NCBI GenBank assembly: GCA_050008575.1
Contig: JBEKMJ010000028.1
Coordinates: forward strand, 1-64,000
Length of the DNA: 64,000 nucleotides
Source of the DNA: Bog-159 sp050008575
GTDB lineage: Bacteria; Acidobacteriota; Terriglobia; Bryobacterales; Bryobacteraceae
Direction: 5' to 3'
Position 1 is the stretch's first letter. Each line of letters starts with the position of its first letter. The position numbers were made by a program, and so were the translations under genes. A model generated the notes under the pieces. That model searched no databases. It had not been told where the DNA came from and saw only the letters and a list, made by a program, of their open reading frames with translations. Positions 60,450-64,000 of this stretch are shown in pieces.

Positions 60450-62237
60450 ATGAAGCGCCTACCTATCCTGATCGCTGCCGCGGCTGCCGCCTTGCAAGCC
60501 GCCGGACCGCCCACCGTGCAAGAAGCGCGGACGTTCATCGAAGACGCGGAGGCCCGCCTGCTGGCCTTGTCGGTGGAGGGCAACCGCGCCGACTGGGTCA
60601 AGTCCACCTACATCACCGACGACACCGAGTCCATGGCCGCGAAAGCGGATGAGCGGCTCATCAACGCCACCGTCGATCTGGCGAAGAAATCCACGCGGTT
60701 CGATGCGCTCAAGCTGCCGGAGGATGTGGCCCGCAAAATCAAGCTGCTCAAGCTTTCGCTGACCTTGGCCACGCCCGCCGACGCCAGGGAAAGCGAGGAA
60801 CTCACGCGCATCGCCGCCTCCATGGAAGGCACCTATGGCAAAGGCAAATACTGCCCGACCGGCAAAACGGAATGCCTCGACCTGGAAGACCTCACGCGGG
60901 TGATGGCCAACAGCCGCAATTCCGCCGAATTGCTGGATGCCTGGCGCGGATGGCACGCCATTGCGCGGCCGATTCGGGCGGACTACGTGCGCTACGTGGC
61001 GCTGGCCAATAAGGGCGCGCGCGAGCTGGGGTTCGCCGACGATGGCGCCATGTGGCGCGCCAAATACGACATGCCGCCCGACGATTTCGCCAAAGAGCTG
61101 GATCGGCTTTGGGAACAGGTGCGGCCCCTGTACCTCTCGCTGCATGCCTACATTCGCACGAAGCTGCGCGAACAGTATGGCGCGGATGCGGTGCCGGCGG
61201 ATGGTCCGATTCCGGCGCACTTGCTGGGCAACATGTGGGCGCAGACCTGGGACAACATCTATCCGCTGGCCGCGCCGAAGGATGCCGATCCGGGTTTCGA
61301 TTTGACCGAAATCCTGAAAAGCCGCAAGACCGATTACAAGCAGATGGTGCATTATGGGGAACGTTTCTTCACGTCGTTGGGATTCGCGCCGCTGCCGGAG
61401 AGTTTTTGGGAGCGCTCGCAATTTGTGAAGCCGCGCGACCGCGACGTGGTCTGCCACGCCAGCGCCTGGGACATCGACCTGACCGACGACGTCCGGCTGA
61501 AGATGTGCATCGATATCACGGCGGAAGATTTCCTGACCATCCACCACGAGCTGGGGCACAACTTCTATCAGCGCGCCTACGACAAGCAGCCATTCCTATT
61601 CCGCGACAGCGCCAACGACGGGTTTCACGAGGCGGTTGGCGACACGATGGCGCTTTCAGTGACTCCGGAATACCTGGTGAAGATCGGGCTGATCGAGAGG
61701 TCGCCGGATGCCTCGAAGGACATCGGGCTGCTGCTGCGCAAGGCGTTGGAGAAGGTGGCGTTCCTGCCGTTTGGCCTGGTCATCGACCAATGGCGCTGGA
61801 AGGTGTTCTCGGGTGAGGTCGCGGCGGACAAATACAACCAGGCGTGGTGGGAGTTGCGGCGCAAGTATCAGGGCGTGGCGCCGCCGGTGGCGCGCGGCGA
61901 GGACGATTTCGATGCGGGCGCGAAGTATCACGTAGCCTCGAATACGCCGTACATGCGGTACTTCCTGGCCGACATCCTGCAATTCCAGTTTCATCGCGCG
62001 CTGGCGCGCATCGCCGGCTGCCGCGAGCCGCTTCACCGTTGCTCGATCTACGGCAACCAGGAGGCCGGCCGGCGTTTCAACGAGATGTTGGAAATGGGAC
62101 TGAGCCGGCCGTGGCCGGAGGCGCTGGCGAAGCTGACCGGCGAGTCGAAGATGGACGCCACGGCTATCCGCGATTACTTCGCGCCGCTCCAGAAGTGGCT
62201 CGACGAACAGAACAAAGGGAAGCCGGTGGGCTGGTAA
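60450..62237 (+). CDS. M2 family (angiotensin-converting-enzyme-like) zinc metallopeptidase
   Basis: 595 aa from ATG 60450, with signal peptide MKRLPILIAAAAAALQAAG; the open frame before it runs antisense into the NIPSNAP gene. The zinc site is HHELGHNFYQ (His366, Glu367, His370) with the third ligand in NDGFHEAVGDTMAL. All-helical, about the size of a single ACE domain. It removes dipeptides from peptide C-termini in the periplasm. No regulator is adjacent. Confidence 0.95.
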   Translation: MKRLPILIAAAAAALQAAGPPTVQEARTFIEDAEARLLALSVEGNRADWVKSTYITDDTESMAAKADERLINATVDLAKKSTRFDALKLPEDVARKIKLLKLSLTLATPADARESEELTRIAASMEGTYGKGKYCPTGKTECLDLEDLTRVMANSRNSAELLDAWRGWHAIARPIRADYVRYVALANKGARELGFADDGAMWRAKYDMPPDDFAKELDRLWEQVRPLYLSLHAYIRTKLREQYGADAVPADGPIPAHLLGNMWAQTWDNIYPLAAPKDADPGFDLTEILKSRKTDYKQMVHYGERFFTSLGFAPLPESFWERSQFVKPRDRDVVCHASAWDIDLTDDVRLKMCIDITAEDFLTIHHELGHNFYQRAYDKQPFLFRDSANDGFHEAVGDTMALSVTPEYLVKIGLIERSPDASKDIGLLLRKALEKVAFLPFGLVIDQWRWKVFSGEVAADKYNQAWWELRRKYQGVAPPVARGEDDFDAGAKYHVASNTPYMRYFLADILQFQFHRALARIAGCREPLHRCSIYGNQEAGRRFNEMLEMGLSRPWPEALAKLTGESKMDATAIRDYFAPLQKWLDEQNKGKPVGW

Positions 62238-62570
62238 GTGGCAGGCTCGCCGCCCAATGGCACTTAGTTTTCCCGTGGAAGGGCATCTGCGTTGATTGTG
62301 GGGCAGGACTCCAGTCCTGCGGGCCGACGTCCACGTCGGCCCGCGGCAGTGCGGTCAGGGCTGATTTCGTAACCTCAAGAGCGGGTCCTGGAGGACCCGC
62401 GCAGGACTGGAGTCCTGCCCCACTCGGCGCTTGGTGTTGCGCATGTGCATCCCCGCTTCTCGATGGTGGCATCCGGTAGCCGCCAGCTTCAGGCATTGCG
62501 CGCTCCTTACGCCATTGTAGGCAATGCGGGGCCTCTTGCGATTCACAGGCTGAAGCCCGTGCTGCCAGGC
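62238..62570. repeat. Hairpin mosaic between convergent genes
   Basis: GTGGGGCAGGACTCCAGTCC and GCGGGCCGACGTCCACGTCGG (62302-62343), then GCGGGTCCTGGAGGACCCGC (62381-62400) and GCAGGACTGGAGTCCTGC with CCCAC (62401-62423). The outer ends GTGGGGCAGGACT and AGTCCTGCCCCAC are exact reverse complements. CACAGGCTGAAGCCCGTGCT lies at 62544-62563. No gene is seen. Confidence 0.8.
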
Positions 62571-64000
62571 CTAGAACTCCAGCCGCGCGGAGACTTGCCC
62601 GGTCCGGTACCCGCCGAAATCGGAGGAGCGAGCCGCGGTAATCTGGCCGAACGATGGGTTATCGATGGCCGCGATGGGATCGGACAAATTCACGTGATTG
62701 AAGATGTTGGTGAACGAGCCTTCGATCTTGAACTTCACGCGCTCGTTGATGGCGAAGGCCTTTCCCAAAGCCGTGTTCAGGTTCACCGTTCCGGGGCCGG
62801 TGACGATGCCGATGCCGGAGTTGCCGAAGCGGCCAATGGGCGCCAGGTCGGTAGACGGGTTGTCGCCGATGGTGCAAGGCTCTCCGACGCTCCAGTTGGA
62901 AGTGCCCGGGCAGGTAAACGCCGCCGGATTGAACCACTGGGCGGCCGTGGGATTCGAAACCGATCCGTTGCCGATGCGGTCGGGATGCTGCGGACGGTAG
63001 AAGCCGGAGCCGGTGCCGGAGGGATCGCCGTTGCTGAAGTAAGGAGTCTCGTACGGTCCGCTCTGCACCAGGAAGATATTGCTCAGCCGCCAGCCGCCGA
63101 ACAGGCCATCCACGAATCGGCCGGCGTTCGACATATACTTGCGCCCCCGGCCGACTGGCAACTCGTACACCGCGGTCGAGATCCAGCGATGTTTGCGCGT
63201 TCCCCACACGGGCCCGTATTCGTCTTTGATATTGTACGCGTCCATGCTGCGACCGCCGGCATTTTCGCCGGCGAAGCCGCTGGGAACCGGACCTTGGTTA
63301 TCGGCCAGATTCTTGGCGAACGTATAAGTGGAGTCGAATACCAAGCCTTCGCGGAAACGATGGTGGACTTCGGCCTGCAGCGAGTTATAGTTCATGGTGG
63401 CGCCCACGGCGCGGTCGTTCACCTCACCCCAGTTCGGGTACGGACGCTCGCTCAACGGTTGCTCCGCGTAAAACGTGGTCGAGAAGCCCGACTGGTTCAG
63501 GTTAGGAGCGTAAACCAGGTCGCGCGTGCCCTGACCGATGTAAGAGACACGCAGTCCCGTATTGAAACCCAGATCGTGGTCGATCGAGAAATTCCATTGC
63601 ATGGTGTACGGCTCTTTCCAATGCGGGTCGTTGGCGGTGCCGAAGTAGGCCGTACCGAAAGGCGCTACCGCTCCGGCGCCGCCGGTGGTGATTTGCGGCC
63701 ACTGGAAGATAGGTCCGCCGTTGGCGGCGATGTTAGTGTAAGTCGCCGTATTGGATTGCACGGTCCCGGTAAGGGCGTAGTAGATGGATCCCATGCTGGG
63801 TGTATCGTACATACCAAAGCCGCCGCGCAGGACCGTCTTGTCGCCGGCCGTGGGCCGCCAGGCGAATCCCACGCGGGGAACTACGCGCTGTGGCGCGGTG
63901 CGCAAGCCTTGCGGCAACCCTGCCTGGCTGGCGTCCAGCACAGGCGTGCAAGGCGCGCCATTCTCGGACGGGCCGCTGGTCGAGCCCAGTGTAGGGCAGG
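62571..64000 (-). CDS. Oar-like TonB-dependent receptor, C-terminal part (5' end outside the window)
   Basis: The frame is open to the right edge; the GTG at 63941 is an internal valine (PVLDASQAGLPQG). About 475 C-terminal residues are present, all beta-barrel: VPRVGFAWRPTAGDKTVLRG, then FKIEGSFTNIFNHVNLSDPI, a frequent block near the end of Oar-like receptors, and terminal TGQVSARLEF with the aromatic last residue. It is about a third to half of a full receptor. Sequence differs clearly from the receptor at 7404-10805, so they are distant paralogues. Confidence 0.9.
   Translation of the reverse strand, partial: CPTLGSTSGPSENGAPCTPVLDASQAGLPQGLRTAPQRVVPRVGFAWRPTAGDKTVLRGGFGMYDTPSMGSIYYALTGTVQSNTATYTNIAANGGPIFQWPQITTGGAGAVAPFGTAYFGTANDPHWKEPYTMQWNFSIDHDLGFNTGLRVSYIGQGTRDLVYAPNLNQSGFSTTFYAEQPLSERPYPNWGEVNDRAVGATMNYNSLQAEVHHRFREGLVFDSTYTFAKNLADNQGPVPSGFAGENAGGRSMDAYNIKDEYGPVWGTRKHRWISTAVYELPVGRGRKYMSNAGRFVDGLFGGWRLSNIFLVQSGPYETPYFSNGDPSGTGSGFYRPQHPDRIGNGSVSNPTAAQWFNPAAFTCPGTSNWSVGEPCTIGDNPSTDLAPIGRFGNSGIGIVTGPGTVNLNTALGKAFAINERVKFKIEGSFTNIFNHVNLSDPIAAIDNPSFGQITAARSSDFGGYRTGQVSARLEF

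Overview
The window is high-GC chromosomal DNA from what looks like a soil Acidobacteriota, most likely of the Bryobacterales / Candidatus Solibacter type. This placement rests on gene families, not on a marker gene. The families are: very long Oar-like TonB-dependent receptors with an N-terminal carboxypeptidase-regulatory domain, winged-helix regulators fused to a TolB-like propeller, MacB/FtsX-type permeases without an ATPase gene, a DUF1501/DUF1800 pair, choice-of-anchor/Kelch surface proteins, and intergenic arrays of short palindromes. I see no rRNA, tRNA, CRISPR array, prophage or transposase.

Layout. 1-4.7 kb: the 3' part of glyA, an overlapping GT4 glycosyltransferase, a c-type-haem/cyclase-fold secreted protein and a DJ-1/AraC-type regulator. 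5-10.8 kb: a winged-helix/TolB regulator followed by a complete TonB-dependent receptor. 11-15.8 kb: a tiny minus-strand gene, an S9 peptidase, a hicAB module whose toxin gene carries an in-frame stop, and a TPR protein. 15.9-22.2 kb: DUF1501, DUF1800 and an OmpA-like lipoprotein (minus), then a TIM-barrel/SUMF1 fusion. 22.4-31 kb: an orphan permease, a coiled-coil periplasmic protein, DUF418, DUF3300 and a Kelch surface protein.

31.3-36.7 kb: a sigma-54 activator transcribed away from a tightly linked pair of P-loop ATPases, the second ending in a winged helix and a helical repeat region. 36.8-42.8 kb: a three-part MFS/acyltransferase/acyl-activating protein and a DUF2339 membrane protein. 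42.9-47.9 kb (minus): fatty acid desaturase, PhcB-like methyltransferase, and a DevC/DevA/DevB-like export system, probably one lipid-modifying and lipid-exporting operon. 48.2-51 kb: an aldehyde dehydrogenase and a glutamine-synthetase-like gamma-glutamyl-amine ligase that overlap by one base, fitting polyamine or amine catabolism. 51.4-57 kb: an MsbA-type ABC exporter, a NUDIX hydrolase and a second orphan permease. 57.2-64 kb: a Skp/OmpH-like chaperone, a secreted unknown, an F420-type NADP oxidoreductase, a double-NIPSNAP protein, an M2 metallopeptidase, and the 3' end of a second TonB-dependent receptor that runs off the window.

Most intergenic gaps are filled with mosaics of short perfect hairpins that share outer words (GTGGGGC...GCCCCAC, CCTCCAATT) but have different arm sequences. 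The strongest candidates for undescribed biology are the sigma-54 activator with paired ATPases (31.3-36.7 kb), the desaturase/PhcB-like/DevBCA-like operon (42.9-47.9 kb) and the hairpin mosaics.
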